In this document: positions 52,312-60,897 of the stretch, one piece after another
Layout: each line of letters opens with the position of its first letter
Numbering within the stretch: position 1 is the stretch's first letter
Source of the DNA: Suilimivivens aceti
Lineage (GTDB): Bacteria; Bacillota; Clostridia; Lachnospirales; Lachnospiraceae
NCBI RefSeq assembly: GCF_025567405.1
Contig: NZ_JAOQKJ010000002.1
Location: 62,001 to 126,000, forward strand
Reading direction: 5' to 3'
Length of the DNA: 64,000 nucleotides
Position numbers and translations under genes: made by a program
Notes under the pieces: model-generated
The model's input: the letters and a program-made list of their open reading frames with translations, nothing else
Databases searched by the model: none
Told to the model about the DNA's origin: nothing

Positions 52312-53103
52312 ATGAGTGAAGTAATTGTCGTCACATCAGGGAAAGGCGGGGTAGGAAAGACCACTACTTCCGCAAACGTAGGAACGGGTCTTGCAGCAAT
52401 GGGGAAAAGGGTGGTTCTGATCGATACCGATATCGGTCTGCGCAATCTGGATGTAGTCATGGGGCTGGAAAACCGGATTGTTTATAACCTTGTAGATGTG
52501 GTAGAAAATAAATGCCGTATCAAGCAGGCATTGATCAAGGACAAACGTCATCCAAGTCTTTATCTGATGCCATCAGCCCAGACAAAGGATAAAACAGCAG
52601 TAACTCCGGAACAGATGGTCCGTATGATCAATCAGCTCCGGGAGCAGTTTGATTATATCATCCTGGACTGTCCGGCAGGGATTGAACAGGGATTTAAGAA
52701 CGCCATTGCCGGTGCTGACAGGGCGCTTGTGGTAACAACACCTGAGGTATCTGCGATCCGCGATGCAGATCGTATTATTGGTCTTTTGGAGGCCAATGAC
52801 TTCAAACAGATAGATCTGGTGATCAACAGACTACGTCCGGATATGGTAAAGCGCGGAGAAATGATGAGTGCATCCGATGTGATCGATATTCTTTCAGTTC
52901 CACTGATCGGTATTGTACCAGATGATGAAAATGTGGTGATCGCCACAAATCAGGGAGAACCACTGGTTGGAAATAATACACTGGCAGGAAGAGCATATCA
53001 GAACATATGCTACAGGGTAACCGGAAAGGAAATGCCTTTTCTTGAATTTGAAAAAAGCTTTTCCTTCTGGACCAGAGTGTCAGGAATATTTCGGAAGAAC
53101 TAG
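52312..53103 (+). CDS. minD: Septum site-determining ATPase MinD
   Basis: A 263-residue deviant-Walker ATPase that brings MinC to the membrane. The P-loop is SGKGGVGKTT near residue 10, with the switch DCPAGIEQGF. The extreme C-terminus (FLEFEKSFSFWTRVSGIFRKN) is an amphipathic membrane helix. The ATG follows GAGGAT; a clear minCDE order places it between its partners. Confidence 0.97.
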   Translation: MSEVIVVTSGKGGVGKTTTSANVGTGLAAMGKRVVLIDTDIGLRNLDVVMGLENRIVYNLVDVVENKCRIKQALIKDKRHPSLYLMPSAQTKDKTAVTPEQMVRMINQLREQFDYIILDCPAGIEQGFKNAIAGADRALVVTTPEVSAIRDADRIIGLLEANDFKQIDLVINRLRPDMVKRGEMMSASDVIDILSVPLIGIVPDDENVVIATNQGEPLVGNNTLAGRAYQNICYRVTGKEMPFLEFEKSFSFWTRVSGIFRKN

Positions 53104-53115
53104 GAGGTGGCTGAT

Positions 53116-53385
53116 ATGGGATTCAAACATTTTTTTTCACGGAAAAAATCCAGAGAAATTGCAAAAGACAGGCTTAAGATTCTTCTGATCTCCGACAGAG
53201 TAAACTGCTCACCGGAAATGATGGAAATGATAAAAACAGATATTGCAAAAGTTATATCGAAATATATGCAGATAGATACAAAATCCATGGAGATCCAGAT
53301 CAGCAAAACGGGAGTAAAAGGGCATGATGGCAAAATGCCGACACTGTATGCCAATATTCCGATTCTGGATCTTCACAGCAAATGA
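53116..53385 (+). CDS. minE: Cell division topological specificity factor MinE
   Basis: An 89-residue MinE. The N-terminal amphipathic and MinD-binding part (FFSRKKSREIAKDRLKILL) precedes the dimer domain (MMEMIKTDIAKVISKYM). The ATG at 53116 has AGGAGGTGG upstream, and a GTG three codons earlier lies within that site. Having MinE suggests an oscillating Min system, not the DivIVA-anchored one of Bacillus. Confidence 0.93.
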   Translation: MGFKHFFSRKKSREIAKDRLKILLISDRVNCSPEMMEMIKTDIAKVISKYMQIDTKSMEIQISKTGVKGHDGKMPTLYANIPILDLHSK

Positions 53386-53409
53386 TAGAAGAGGTAAGGA
53401 TTTACTTAT

Positions 53410-54525
53410 ATGCTGAGACAGTATAAATTACGGAATTATAATTTCAAACTGATATTTCTTGTGCTTGCCATATCGATGATCGGGATCATTGCCGTAGGAA
53501 GTGCACAGGAAAGTCTGCAGTCAAGACAGATTGGCGGATTTGCGGCAGGTGTGGCTATCATGATCGCACTTTCCCTGTTTGACTATTCGATCATACTGAA
53601 GCTCTACTGGCTCATTTATGCAGCAAATGTAATATTGCTTGCTCTTGTCATCTTCATCGGGGATGAAGGCGGCGGTGCACAGAGATGGCTGGATATCGGT
53701 GGTTTCCGGTTCCAGCCGTCCGAGATTGCCAAAATATTCATGATCCTGTTCTTTGCCGAGTTTCTGAGAAAGAACAGGGAAAGACTGAATACAGTAAAGT
53801 ATATTGTGCTGTCTGTCGTTTTATTCGGTATTCTGGCATTTCTTATCGTTTCACAGCCAGATCTTTCTACAACCATTGTGTTCTGCCTTATTTTTGCATC
53901 CATCATGTTTGTGGCAGGAATCAGCTGGAAGCTGATAGCTGGTGTTCTGGCTGTAGCCATTCCGGCTGCCGTAATCCTGATCTTTCTCATTCTGCAGCCG
54001 GATCAGAAGATATTCAGCGGAGATACTACATATCAGGGCAATCGTATCATTGCCTTCTTTAACAAAGAAGAGTATGCCAATACCCTTGGCTATCAGCAGG
54101 AATACTCGGTAATGGCCATCGGCTCCGGACAGCTTACCGGAAAAGGCTATAAGACAAACCAGATCAGTTCGGTAAAAAATGCAAACTTTATTTCTGAACA
54201 GGAAACAGATTTTATCTATGCGGTCATTGGGGAGGAGTTTGGGTTTATTGGTTCTTCCGCAGTTGTGATCCTGCTTCTCCTGATCAGTCTTGAATGCTTT
54301 GCGGTGGCAAGAAAAGCAAAAGATACAGCAGGAGCGGTGATTGCTACCGGGATCGGTGCCCTGATCGGTTTCCAAAGCTTTATCAATATAGGTGTAGTTA
54401 CTTATCTGCTGCCAAATACCGGTCTTCCTCTGCCGTTTGTCAGTTATGGTCTGACATCGCTGATCAGTTCCTTTATCGGAATTGGATTAGTTTTAAATGT
54501 GGGGTTACAATGTAAACAAAAATAG
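53410..54525 (+). CDS. rodA: RodA peptidoglycan glycosyltransferase
   Basis: A 371-residue SEDS-family membrane protein with about ten segments. It polymerises lipid II glycan strands during elongation, working with PBP2. SEDS traits are GGGAQRWLDIGGFRFQPSEI (with the conserved Trp/Glu) and a late GLPLPFVSYGLTSLISS. It follows minE by 24 bases, which keeps the mre/PBP2/RodA set within one cluster. Confidence 0.95.
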   Translation: MLRQYKLRNYNFKLIFLVLAISMIGIIAVGSAQESLQSRQIGGFAAGVAIMIALSLFDYSIILKLYWLIYAANVILLALVIFIGDEGGGAQRWLDIGGFRFQPSEIAKIFMILFFAEFLRKNRERLNTVKYIVLSVVLFGILAFLIVSQPDLSTTIVFCLIFASIMFVAGISWKLIAGVLAVAIPAAVILIFLILQPDQKIFSGDTTYQGNRIIAFFNKEEYANTLGYQQEYSVMAIGSGQLTGKGYKTNQISSVKNANFISEQETDFIYAVIGEEFGFIGSSAVVILLLLISLECFAVARKAKDTAGAVIATGIGALIGFQSFINIGVVTYLLPNTGLPLPFVSYGLTSLISSFIGIGLVLNVGLQCKQK

Positions 54526-54572
54526 TGTATACTAAAAGAGAAAATCTGTGAGAAGGGAAGGGCAAATTACTT

Positions 54573-54968
54573 ATGAATATTGCATTAATTGCCCATGATG
54601 CCAAAAAGAAGCTGATGCAGAATTTCTGCATTGCCTATCGGGGCATATTGAGCAAAAATGAACTCTATGCTACAGGAACAACAGGACGTCTTGTGGAGGA
54701 AGTAACCAATCTGACGATACATAAATATCTGGCAGGGCACCTAGGTGGGGAACAGCAGCTCTGTGCGCAGATTGAACATAATCAGCTTGATCTTGTTATT
54801 TTCCTGAGAGATCCGCTGACACAGAAGCATCATGAACCGGATGTAAACAATGTAGTCAAATTCTGTGATGTATATAATATTCCACTGGCAACCAATCTTG
54901 CCACCGCTGAGCTTTTGATCAAGTCCCTGGACAGAGGAGATATGGAGTGGCGTGAAAATTACAAATAG
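54573..54968 (+). CDS. mgsA: Methylglyoxal synthase
   Basis: It converts dihydroxyacetone phosphate to methylglyoxal and phosphate, a bypass of lower glycolysis. The 131-residue protein has the family start ALIAHDAKKK, the phosphate loop ATGTTGRL and HLGGEQQL with DLVIFLRDP. Length is slightly under the E. coli enzyme (152). Its place between rodA and a DD-carboxypeptidase recurs in clostridia, and the reason is unclear. Confidence 0.95.
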   Translation: MNIALIAHDAKKKLMQNFCIAYRGILSKNELYATGTTGRLVEEVTNLTIHKYLAGHLGGEQQLCAQIEHNQLDLVIFLRDPLTQKHHEPDVNNVVKFCDVYNIPLATNLATAELLIKSLDRGDMEWRENYK

Positions 54969-55953
54969 GCAGAAAATGCAGATAAAGCGCAGCGTATCAG
55001 TTCTTTGCTCCTGTATGATGCTTTTTTTACTGACAGGCTGTGGACAGAGCAGATATGATATGGCATATACTGTCAATTCAGATGTCAGCAGTCTGCGTCT
55101 TGTTAATATTGAAGAAAAAAATTTAAATGCAGAGCCGTTTGCTTCTGATCTCTGTGTAGTATCCTCAGATATATCTATTCCCGGCATAGATACCTCCAAG
55201 GCCGATGGTGCCGGATTGTTCGATGTAAATGGCAGAAATACTTTATATGCCAAAAACGTATATGAAAAGCTGTATCCGGCCAGTTTGACCAAGATCATGA
55301 CGGCACTGGTAGCATTAAAATATGGTTCCATGGATACCACACTGACAGCATCTGCCAATGTCAGGAATCTGGAATCCGGAGCGCAGACCTGCGGGCTGAA
55401 GGAAGGGGATCAGATGACCCTGGATCAGGCACTTCATGTACTTCTGATCAATTCAGCCAATGATGCCGCCATTATGATTGCAGAAGGAATTGCCGGATCA
55501 GTCGAAGCGTTTGCCGACATGATGAATCAGGAAGCACTTGAGGTCGGGGCAACCAATTCTCACTTTGTAAATCCCCATGGTCTTTCTGATAATGACCATT
55601 ATACAACGGTATATGATATGTATCTGATCACCAATGCAGCGATTCAGTATGACCGGTTCAATGAGATCATACATATGAAAGAATATCAGACAGTATATTA
55701 TGACAAAAGCGGAAACGCCAAGGATCTGTCGGTTAACAGTACCAATTATTATCTGCAGGGAAATGCAGATGCACCTTCCGGGATCACAGTACTTGGAGGA
55801 AAGACAGGAACAACTAATGCAGCCGGACACTGCCTTGTGCTTGTGTCAAGAGATACATCCGGAAATCCTTACATTTCTGTGATCATGAGAGCCGAAAGCA
55901 GGGAAGATCTGTATGATGAGATGAGCAGCCTCCTTTCCGGAATTAACAAATAA
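54952..55953 (+). CDS. dacA: Lipoprotein D-alanyl-D-alanine carboxypeptidase
   Basis: A 333-residue low-molecular-weight PBP that trims the terminal D-Ala of peptidoglycan stem peptides. The signal ends in a lipobox LLTGC near residue 26, so the protein is lipid anchored rather than held by the usual C-terminal helix, which is missing. Active-site motifs: SLTK in YPASLTKIM, SAN in LLINSANDAA, and GGKTGTT. The GTG at 54952 overlaps mgsA by 17 bases and has GGAG just upstream. Confidence 0.92.
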   Translation: MKITNRQKMQIKRSVSVLCSCMMLFLLTGCGQSRYDMAYTVNSDVSSLRLVNIEEKNLNAEPFASDLCVVSSDISIPGIDTSKADGAGLFDVNGRNTLYAKNVYEKLYPASLTKIMTALVALKYGSMDTTLTASANVRNLESGAQTCGLKEGDQMTLDQALHVLLINSANDAAIMIAEGIAGSVEAFADMMNQEALEVGATNSHFVNPHGLSDNDHYTTVYDMYLITNAAIQYDRFNEIIHMKEYQTVYYDKSGNAKDLSVNSTNYYLQGNADAPSGITVLGGKTGTTNAAGHCLVLVSRDTSGNPYISVIMRAESREDLYDEMSSLLSGINK

Positions 55954-55956
55954 CGG

Positions 55957-55985
55957 TTGTCATTTGGCACTTTCTATCTTATAAT
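55957..55985 (+). promoter_or_regulatory. Strong sigma-A promoter
   Basis: TTGTCA (55957-55962), 17 bases, TATAAT (55980-55985). It starts 4 bases after the dacA stop. The 5' leader (about 62 bases) contains a 7-bp hairpin, GGTGCTG (56008-56014) with CAGTACC (56022-56028), one G-U pair. Confidence 0.8.
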
Positions 55986-56054
55986 AAAAACAGGGTTATT
56001 TCTTGAAGGTGCTGTCAAAAGCAGTACCAAATCATACTACAGGAGGGTTTACCG

Positions 56055-56474
56055 ATGGTTCAGTTAATTGTAGGAAAAAAGGGAAAAGGCAAAACAAAAC
56101 AGCTTCTTGACAAAGTAAATAGTGAAGTACAGTCTGTATCTGGAAATATTGTATATCTGGATAAAAGCACCAAACATATGTATGAATTAAATAATAAGAT
56201 CAGATTAATCGACGTTTCCTCTTATCTGATCACCAGTCCGGAGGAATTTCTCGGATTTGTCTGCGGTATTGTTTCACAGGATCATGATCTGCAGCAGATG
56301 TATTTTGACAGCTTCTTAAAGATTGCATGCGCAGAAGAAGCTGAGATCGAGCCTATCATCAAAAAGCTTGATGCTATTGGAGAAAAGTTTGGAATTGATT
56401 TTGTACTTAGTGTTTCCCGTGACGAAGCGGAGCTTCCTGCTTCACTGAAAGAAAAGATCATCGTTTCATTATAA
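56055..56474 (+). CDS. Small P-loop-like hypothetical protein
   Basis: A 139-residue protein behind an ideal CAGGAGGG. It begins MVQLIVGKKGKGKTKQLL, whose GKKGKGKTK (about 7-15) looks like a Walker A loop. A hydrophobic strand DFVLSVSRD near the end could serve as a Walker B strand, but the usual acidic residues are not clear. I recall similar proteins next to sepF/yggS operons in Lachnospiraceae, without a known role. It has its own promoter and a terminator, so it is monocistronic. Confidence 0.82.
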   Translation: MVQLIVGKKGKGKTKQLLDKVNSEVQSVSGNIVYLDKSTKHMYELNNKIRLIDVSSYLITSPEEFLGFVCGIVSQDHDLQQMYFDSFLKIACAEEAEIEPIIKKLDAIGEKFGIDFVLSVSRDEAELPASLKEKIIVSL

Positions 56475-56499
56475 TCAGCAGTAGAAAAGGTAACAGCAG

Positions 56500-56530
56500 G
56501 AACCCCGGAAAATATCTGGGGTTCTTGTTC
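56500..56530 (+). terminator. Probable terminator after the P-loop-like gene
   Basis: GAACCCC (56500-56506) pairs with GGGGTTC (56518-56524) around an 11-base loop, followed by the T-rich TTGTTCT. The T run is interrupted, so it may be leaky. Confidence 0.65.
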
Positions 56531-56558
56531 TGAAAAGGAAAAGATTGGAGTCTGACCA

Positions 56559-57950
56559 TTGAATGCATCCCGGAACAATGTGGTAAAATACAGAAAACCT
56601 CTGAATATCAATATTGGAATGGTCATTTTCGCTGTTATCCTGATCTATATTATCATCTGTGTGTTCGGATACTTCACAGCCAAGCATGTAGTCCCTTATG
56701 AAGTAAAGGAGGGGTCTCTCTCAGCCAATAATATTTATCAGGGAATCGCCTTGCGAAATGAAAAGATCATTACAGCTGACCAGGCGGGGTACATTAATTA
56801 CTATGCCAGAGAAGGTGAACGTGTCGGCGTAGGAAATCTTGTTTATACACTGGATGAATCTGGTAAGCTTTCTGATTATGTTTCTGCCGAAAACAGTGGA
56901 GAAACAACACTGTCTGATAAAGATCTGGCAGAACTGAAATCAGAGATCCTTGGTTTTGTTTCTGGTTTTGATGCAACAAACTTTTCAACTGTGTATGAAT
57001 TCAAATATGACGTTAAAGGGACTGTACTGAAACTGGCTAATGCCAATATTCTGAAAAATATTGATAAGCTCAATGCCGGAACGACAAGCCTTGTTTCCTT
57101 CTGTAATGCACCTGATACCGGTGTTGTGATCTATTCTGTAGATGGTTATGAGGCTTTGAAGCTTGAAGACTTTACGAAAGATCTGTTTGATAACAAGGAT
57201 TATGAAAAAACACAGCTCATCAGTAATGACCTTATCGCCCGTGGTGATCCTGTATATAAGCTGTCTGAGGATGAGGACTGGTCCATTGTGATCCAGGTGG
57301 ATGAAGCAAAGGCACAGGAGCTTCTTGAGCTTGAATATGTAAAGATCAGATTTTTGAAAAATCAGGATACTTCCTGGGCTGAGGTAAAGAGCTACACCAA
57401 TCCTGATGGAGATACCTTTGTATCCCTTACCTTTACCAATTCCATGGTTACCTTCTGCACAGACCGTTTTATAGAGATCGAACTGATCACAGAAGATGAA
57501 AAAGGATTGAAGATCCCGGTTTCTTCCATTATACAGAAGGACTTTTTCATTGTTCCCAGTGAATACGTGATCCAGGGCGGTGAATACGGTCGTGATGGGG
57601 TCATGCGGGAAAGCTATACAGAAGAAGGTACCGCAACGACTGAATTTGTTGAAACAACGATCTATAATGCCACAGAAACAGAATACTATCTGGATGACAG
57701 CACCTTAAGGAGCGGCGATTATCTGATCAAACCTGATTCTACAGAAAAGTATGCTGTCAGTAAAAAGGGAAGCCTGATGGGCGTTTATAATATCAACAAG
57801 GGTTATGCCGATTTCAAGCAGATCGACATTTTATACCAGAACGAAGAATACGCAATTGTAAAGTCCAATACACAGTATGGTCTCAGCGTATATGATTATA
57901 TCGCACTGGATGCTATGGCAGTAGAAGATAATGAAATTATTAATGAATAG
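56559..57950 (+). CDS. HlyD-like membrane protein
   Basis: A 463-residue protein with a basic N-terminus and one membrane segment (about 20-42, IGMVIFAVILIYIIICVFGY). The outer part starts with a split lipoyl/biotinyl-like block (LRNEKIITADQAGYINYYAREGE is the repeat-like core), like HlyD-type adaptors. There is no ABC partner, and it stands before yggS and sepF, where clostridia often carry this gene. A link to division or envelope assembly is plausible but unproven. The start is TTG at 56559 after GGAG with 8-base spacing. Confidence 0.82.
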   Translation: MNASRNNVVKYRKPLNINIGMVIFAVILIYIIICVFGYFTAKHVVPYEVKEGSLSANNIYQGIALRNEKIITADQAGYINYYAREGERVGVGNLVYTLDESGKLSDYVSAENSGETTLSDKDLAELKSEILGFVSGFDATNFSTVYEFKYDVKGTVLKLANANILKNIDKLNAGTTSLVSFCNAPDTGVVIYSVDGYEALKLEDFTKDLFDNKDYEKTQLISNDLIARGDPVYKLSEDEDWSIVIQVDEAKAQELLELEYVKIRFLKNQDTSWAEVKSYTNPDGDTFVSLTFTNSMVTFCTDRFIEIELITEDEKGLKIPVSSIIQKDFFIVPSEYVIQGGEYGRDGVMRESYTEEGTATTEFVETTIYNATETEYYLDDSTLRSGDYLIKPDSTEKYAVSKKGSLMGVYNINKGYADFKQIDILYQNEEYAIVKSNTQYGLSVYDYIALDAMAVEDNEIINE

Positions 57951-57962
57951 GAAGTGTCAAGG

Positions 57963-58655
57963 ATGATCGCAGAAAATCTGAAATATGTAAATGAAAGAAT
58001 ACAGAAATCCTGCCTGAAAGCAGGGCGGGATGAGAAGGAAGTAACACTGATCGCTGTCAGTAAGACCAAACCGGTTCCGGATCTGATGGAAGCTTATCAG
58101 GAAGGCTGCCGTGAGTTTGGAGAAAATAAGGTACAGGAGCTTGTTGATAAATACGAAGTAATGCCAAAGGATATCCACTGGCATATGATCGGACATCTGC
58201 AGACCAATAAGGTGAAGTATATCGTTGATAAGGTAACCATGATCCACAGTGTAGATTCCATTAAGCTTGCAAGGGAGATCAGCAAAGAAGCACAGAAGAA
58301 ACAGGTTACCGTTTCTATTCTGATTGAAGTGAATGTTGCAGGGGAAGAATCCAAGTTCGGTGTAAGCATGGAGGAAGCTGAACCATTGATCCGCAAGATT
58401 GCATTGCTTGACGGGATAAAAATATGTGGTCTTATGACAATAGCACCATATGTAGAGGATGAGGAAAAAAATCGTCAATATTTTGCTGATTTAAAGCAAT
58501 TATCTGTTGACATTGCAACAAAAAACATTGATAATGTTAATATGAATGTTTTGTCAATGGGCATGACAGGAGACTACGCTGTTGCCATAGAAGAAGGTGC
58601 TACATATGTACGTATTGGTACAGGCATCTTTGGTGAAAGGCATTATGCAGTATAA
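57963..58655 (+). CDS. yggS: YggS-family PLP-binding protein
   Basis: A 230-residue member of the YggS/PROSC/YlmE family, which carries PLP and affects vitamin B6 and amino acid balance; no catalysis is established. The PLP lysine is in LIAVSKTKPV, with FGENKVQE and a late SMGMTGDY and RIGTGIFGER phosphate site. The ATG at 57963 is preferred to a GTG three codons upstream, since AGGAAG fits it. It sits 12 bases after the HlyD-like gene and just before sepF, as in many Firmicutes. Confidence 0.93.
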   Translation: MIAENLKYVNERIQKSCLKAGRDEKEVTLIAVSKTKPVPDLMEAYQEGCREFGENKVQELVDKYEVMPKDIHWHMIGHLQTNKVKYIVDKVTMIHSVDSIKLAREISKEAQKKQVTVSILIEVNVAGEESKFGVSMEEAEPLIRKIALLDGIKICGLMTIAPYVEDEEKNRQYFADLKQLSVDIATKNIDNVNMNVLSMGMTGDYAVAIEEGATYVRIGTGIFGERHYAV

Positions 58656-58670
58656 AAAGGGGTGCTTAAA

Positions 58671-59183
58671 ATGGGAGTAATGGATAAATTCCTCAATGCG
58701 ATGAAACTGAACGATGACGATGATGATTACTATGATGATGACTATTATGATGAGGAACCAGTAGAGTCCAAACCAAAGAAGCTTCCTTCTATTACAAAAG
58801 AAAGTAATGCAGAAATAGAAGATGAGAAGCCTGCACCAAAGAAGGTGACGCCAAAGGTAACACCCATGCGCCAGAATAAGAAGACTGGTAATGGCATGGA
58901 GGTATGTGTGATCAAGCCGACATCCATTGAAGATGCGAGAGAGATTACAGAAACACTACTGGCAAACCGGACAGTTGTTTTGAACCTGGAAGGTCTTGAT
59001 GTAGATATTGCACAGCGTATCATTGATTTTACTTCAGGATCCTGTTTTGCAATCAGTGGGAATCTGCAGAAGATATCTCATTATATATTCATCATAACAC
59101 CGGCTATTGTAGATATTTCCGGTGATTTTCAGGAAATCTTATCAGGTTCCTTTGATGTACCACCGATCAATAATGGATTATAG
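58671..59183 (+). CDS. sepF: Cell division protein SepF
   Basis: A 170-residue SepF, which links FtsZ to the membrane. It starts with a short amphipathic helix (MGVMDKFLNAMKL). A linker follows that is dominated by Asp and Tyr, then Pro/Lys, and a C-terminal SepF domain (from about residue 82, VCVIKPTSIEDAREI) with VVLNLEGLD and GSCFAISG. The ATG at 58671 follows AAAGGGG. A terminator directly after the stop closes the unit. Confidence 0.93.
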   Translation: MGVMDKFLNAMKLNDDDDDYYDDDYYDEEPVESKPKKLPSITKESNAEIEDEKPAPKKVTPKVTPMRQNKKTGNGMEVCVIKPTSIEDAREITETLLANRTVVLNLEGLDVDIAQRIIDFTSGSCFAISGNLQKISHYIFIITPAIVDISGDFQEILSGSFDVPPINNGL

Positions 59184-59187
59184 AAGC

Positions 59188-59218
59188 AAGCTTCCTGGTG
59201 ATGCCGGGAAGCTTTTTT
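59188..59218 (+). terminator. Intrinsic terminator after sepF
   Basis: An 11-bp stem pairs 59188-59198 with 59204-59214 (AAGCTTCC with GGAAGCTT, a T-G pair, then GG with CC) around a 5-base loop, followed by a six-T run. Confidence 0.9.
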
Positions 59219-59244
59219 ACTACTGTTACTAAAGGAGAATAACG

Positions 59245-60357
59245 ATGTCTGAACGAATGACAATCAATTATGACAAAAAACCATGCTACGATATTCTGTT
59301 CACTGCTTCCTTTGAAGATCTTCCTGAAGAACTTCTGAAGCTGGATTCGAAAGACCGTAAGGTATGCATCATTACGGATTCCCATGTAGAATCCCTTTAT
59401 GGTACTGAGCTTTTAGACAGGATTACTCCATTCTGCCTGAAAGCAGTTATGTATGCTTTTCCAGCAGGAGAAGAAAATAAAACACTGGATACTGTCAGAG
59501 ATATTTACCGTTTTCTGATTGAAGAGAAGTTTAACCGCAAAGATCTGCTGATCGCACTTGGCGGTGGTGTGACCGGTGATATCACAGGATATGCAGCAGC
59601 AACCTATCTGAGGGGGGTGGATTTTATCCAGATTCCCACAACACTGCTGGCACAGTGTGATTCCAGCATTGGTGGAAAAACAGGTGTTGATTTTGAAGGC
59701 TATAAGAATATGGTTGGTGCATTTTATATGCCGAAGCTGGTTTATATGAATGTTTCTGTGCTTGGCACACTGGACGACAGACAGTTTTATGGTGGGTTTG
59801 CAGAGGTGATGAAGCATGGACTGATCAAGGACAGCAATTTTTATGAATGGCTTCTTGACAAAATGTATGAGATCCATGAAAGAAATCCTGAAACCATGCT
59901 GGAAATGGTACAAAAGAGCTGCCTGATCAAAAAGCTTGTAGTGGAGAAGGATCCTACTGAAAAAGGAGACAGGGCTCTTTTAAATTTTGGACATACGATC
60001 GGTCATGCCATTGAGAAAGCAAAGAATTTTAATATGACACATGGAGAATGTGTTGCTCTTGGCTGTGTGGCGGCTGCTTATATCTCCTGGAAGCATGAAT
60101 GGCTTTCCATGGAGGAATATTATGAAATCCGTGACATGTTTGTGCCATTTAACCTTCCCATCACGATAGAAGATATTGATCCTGCGGAAATTCTCACTCT
60201 GACAAAATCAGATAAAAAGGCAGAAAACGGAAGTATAAAATTTGTACTTCTTAAGAAGGTTGGAAAAGCTGTCATTGACAGAAATGTTACAGATGACGAT
60301 ATTTTGAATGCCGTAAAAGAAATTCTTTATGTGGAGGATGAGAATTCAGCAGAATGA
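59245..60357 (+). CDS. aroB: 3-dehydroquinate synthase
   Basis: The second step of the shikimate pathway: DAHP to 3-dehydroquinate, with NAD and a metal ion. The 370 residues carry GGGVTGDITGYAAATYLRG, PTTLLAQCDSSIGGKTGVD and the metal-site HGE of MTHGECVALG. Length is normal. No other aro gene lies near. The overlapped lspA and rluD downstream suggest a shared transcript. An AAAGGAG site precedes the ATG. Confidence 0.97.
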   Translation: MSERMTINYDKKPCYDILFTASFEDLPEELLKLDSKDRKVCIITDSHVESLYGTELLDRITPFCLKAVMYAFPAGEENKTLDTVRDIYRFLIEEKFNRKDLLIALGGGVTGDITGYAAATYLRGVDFIQIPTTLLAQCDSSIGGKTGVDFEGYKNMVGAFYMPKLVYMNVSVLGTLDDRQFYGGFAEVMKHGLIKDSNFYEWLLDKMYEIHERNPETMLEMVQKSCLIKKLVVEKDPTEKGDRALLNFGHTIGHAIEKAKNFNMTHGECVALGCVAAAYISWKHEWLSMEEYYEIRDMFVPFNLPITIEDIDPAEILTLTKSDKKAENGSIKFVLLKKVGKAVIDRNVTDDDILNAVKEILYVEDENSAE

Positions 60358-60893
60358 AGAAAACATTGAACAAAGAGAAAATAAAACTGTTATGTATGGA
60401 TCTGGTCATGCTTGTCGTACTTGTTCTGATCGATTATTATACAAAATACCTGGCTGTGATCAAACTGAAAAATCAGGCAGCGTTTAATATCATTGATGGC
60501 GTACTGGAATTTAACTATCTGGAAAACAGAGGTGCTGCATTTGGTATGCTTCAGAATCAGAAAATCTTTTTCGTATTTATTGCAGTGATCTTTTTAAGCG
60601 TTATCATATTTGTATTGCTCCGTACCCCGGATGACAGAAAATACAGAAAGCTGCATATCCTGCTGACCATGATTGCCGCCGGCGCCATTGGTAATATGAT
60701 CGACCGGCTCAGATTTGATTATGTTGTAGATTTTATTTATATTGTCCTCATTAATTTCCCGATTTTCAATGTGGCAGATATGTATGTAACATTTGCCACA
60801 GTGATACTGATCATTCAGGTTCTGTTTGTATATAAGGACAATGATTTTAACTTTTTAAGCTTTAATCAGAAAAAATTCAGGGAACTTAAATAA
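60354..60893 (+). CDS. lspA: Lipoprotein signal peptidase
   Basis: Signal peptidase II cuts lipoprotein signal peptides before the lipidated Cys. The 179 residues have four membrane segments and the catalytic Asp pair in NMIDRLRFDYVVDFI and FNVADMYV, with the conserved NRGAAFG. Its start overlaps the aroB stop by four bases (ATGA). Confidence 0.96.
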   Translation: MKKTLNKEKIKLLCMDLVMLVVLVLIDYYTKYLAVIKLKNQAAFNIIDGVLEFNYLENRGAAFGMLQNQKIFFVFIAVIFLSVIIFVLLRTPDDRKYRKLHILLTMIAAGAIGNMIDRLRFDYVVDFIYIVLINFPIFNVADMYVTFATVILIIQVLFVYKDNDFNFLSFNQKKFRELK

Positions 60894-60897
60894 ACAT

